A stretch of 8,708 nucleotides of DNA, taken from contig CAJXAZ010000033.1 of the NCBI GenBank assembly GCA_913050015.1, forward strand, positions 1 to 8,708. Direction: 5' to 3'. A program made the translations under genes and the position numbers. This document shows positions 7,723-8,708 of the stretch, in pieces (the stretch's first letter is position 1; every line of letters starts with the position of its first letter). The stretch is from an uncultured Gammaproteobacteria bacterium (GTDB lineage: Bacteria; Pseudomonadota; Gammaproteobacteria; Magnimaribacterales; D2472). The notes under the pieces are model-generated. The model ran no database searches. It had not been told where the DNA came from and was given only the letters and a program-made list of their open reading frames with translations.

Positions 7723-7798
7723 AATTTATTTAATATTTATACTTAATGTATATCAAAAACATATGCGTTGCATATGAAAAATATGTAAGACTATAGCT
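7723..7798. promoter_or_regulatory. Divergent promoter region between symporter operon and alpha/beta hydrolase
   Basis: These 76 bases separate the starts of the symporter (minus) and the alpha/beta hydrolase (plus), and should drive at least the symporter-oxidoreductase operon. On the minus strand TATAAA (7741-7736) is a possible -10 box; no convincing -35 lies at the standard distance, which would fit an activated or regulated promoter. The inverted repeat at 7760-7776 falls just upstream of that box. No clear plus-strand promoter or Shine-Dalgarno is seen for the hydrolase. Promoter positions are inference. Confidence 0.45.
7760..7776. promoter_or_regulatory. Perfect 7-3-7 inverted repeat, candidate operator
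   Basis: CATATGC at 7760-7766 and GCATATG at 7770-7776 are exact reverse complements, separated by GTT. The symmetry stops abruptly at the flanking A's. It sits between divergent genes, overlapping the expected -35 area of the possible symporter promoter, where a dimeric regulator would be expected to bind. Each arm also contains the self-palindrome CATATG, and a further ATATG follows at 7781-7785. No regulator gene is in the window, so the binding protein family cannot be named. Confidence 0.5.
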
Positions 7799-8708
7799 AT
7801 GAATTATCAAGAAAATTATGCAGAAGAAAATGGAGTTAAGATTGCCTATCGCGATTATGGCCCTCAAGGCGCTGAACCAATTCTTTTAGTTCATGGCCTT
7901 GGTGCTCAACTTGTACATTGGCCTGCTCATTTAATTGATTTCTTAATCGAAAATAATTATAGGCCTATCACTTACGATAATAGAGACGCTGGTTTATCTA
8001 CAAGATTTTTTGGGAAGCCTGCTTTTGTTTTAGATTACCTTCGTTATTACTTTCGTTTACCTATCAAATCTGAATACAACCTTGATGATATGTCCAAGGA
8101 TGGTATTAGTGTGATGAATAAATTGGGTATAGATAAGGCGCATATCTTAGGAACCTCAATGGGAGGTATGATTGGCCAAATTATTTGCTCTTTATATCCT
8201 GAAAGAATTAAGTCATTTACATTGATTGCATCTACCGCTTCTGTACCTGGACCTTTTAATGGTCCCTCTAAAGAAGTTCAACGAGTCATGATGGATCGAT
8301 CAAAAATGCAAAACCCTTCTATGGAAGATGTATATCAAAGAGAGGTTAAATGGGTATCACTTATTGGTATGGCTGGACGCGACTTAAGCACTCCAGAATT
8401 TCGTGATGAGGTTATTGCTAACTTCAATCGAGCAAAAGAGAAACGTGACGGTTTTGGTTATGCAAGACAGCTCCTAGCGATACTGTCATCAAAAGATAGA
8501 ATACAAAGAATTAAATCAATAAAAGCTCCTACGCTTATTATCCATGGAGAAGATGATCCGGTGATCAATGTTAAAAACTCTTATAGGATGCATAAACTTA
8601 TCCCAAAAAGTAAATTAGTAGTAATTTCTAATATGAGGCACTTAATTGAGCCTGAAATCTTGGAACAATTTAAAACTCAGCTTATTGAACACCTAGCTCA
8701 TAATAGCT
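7799..8708 (+). CDS. Alpha/beta-fold hydrolase, 3' end outside window
   Basis: An open frame of 303 codons from ATG 7799-7801 to the window edge, with no stop reached. It is a serine alpha/beta hydrolase of the MhpC/RdmC-like kind (esterase, lactonase or related activity). Visible marks: the oxyanion-hole segment LLVHGLG (29-35); YDNRDAGLST (59-68); the nucleophile elbow GTSMGG with S120; D253 in HGEDDPV (249-255); and H281 in NMRHLIEPE (278-286). The full catalytic triad is therefore present, and since the family is usually about 270 to 310 residues only a few residues are probably missing. There is no signal peptide, so it is likely cytoplasmic. The frame opens with an ENGVKIAYRDYG strand typical of the fold, supporting this start. 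It is divergent from the symporter operon and shares its 76-base upstream region, so co-regulation is possible. Substrate unknown; a link to deacylating imported glycosides is only a guess. Confidence 0.88.
   Translation, partial: MNYQENYAEENGVKIAYRDYGPQGAEPILLVHGLGAQLVHWPAHLIDFLIENNYRPITYDNRDAGLSTRFFGKPAFVLDYLRYYFRLPIKSEYNLDDMSKDGISVMNKLGIDKAHILGTSMGGMIGQIICSLYPERIKSFTLIASTASVPGPFNGPSKEVQRVMMDRSKMQNPSMEDVYQREVKWVSLIGMAGRDLSTPEFRDEVIANFNRAKEKRDGFGYARQLLAILSSKDRIQRIKSIKAPTLIIHGEDDPVINVKNSYRMHKLIPKSKLVVISNMRHLIEPEILEQFKTQLIEHLAHNS

Overview
The window is AT-rich (roughly one third GC by eye) and very gene-dense. Almost every base is coding, neighbouring genes overlap by 8 to 11 bases, and the only two clear intergenic gaps are about 75 bases each. 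There are no RNA genes, insertion sequences or CRISPR arrays. This style, with protein types common in marine Gammaproteobacteria, suggests a streamlined marine bacterium. An AT-rich gammaproteobacterium of the SAR86 kind is my best guess, but no phylogenetic marker is present, so this is inference.

Layout from left to right: (1) 1-192 (+), the hydrophobic C-terminal end of a reading frame that enters from outside the window. (2) 182-1885 (-), a YtcJ-like (Amidohydro_3) metal-dependent amidohydrolase with a likely signal peptide. (3) A divergent 72-base gap. (4) 1958-4384 (+), a complete GH3 beta-glycosidase with a PA14 insert and no signal peptide. (5) 4374-6377 (-), one 667-residue protein that fuses a Gfo/Idh/MocA dehydrogenase to an aldo/keto reductase. 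(6) 6370-7722 (-), a MelB-like GPH sugar:cation symporter, upstream of and overlapping the fusion gene, so the two form an operon. (7) A divergent 76-base gap with a perfect 7-3-7 inverted repeat, a good operator candidate. (8) 7799-8708 (+), an alpha/beta hydrolase cut by the right edge of the window.

The central genes read as a small glycoside-use locus. The symporter would import a glycoside or oligosaccharide. The cytoplasmic GH3 enzyme would cleave a beta-glycosidic bond. The fused double oxidoreductase would act on the sugar or glycoside by paired NAD(P)-dependent steps. The substrate cannot be read from the sequence. The amidohydrolase and the alpha/beta hydrolase are neighbours whose link to this pathway is unproven.

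The most unusual item is the Gfo/Idh/MocA-aldo/keto reductase fusion. Both halves keep their recognisable cofactor and catalytic motifs, and it is translationally coupled to the transporter.
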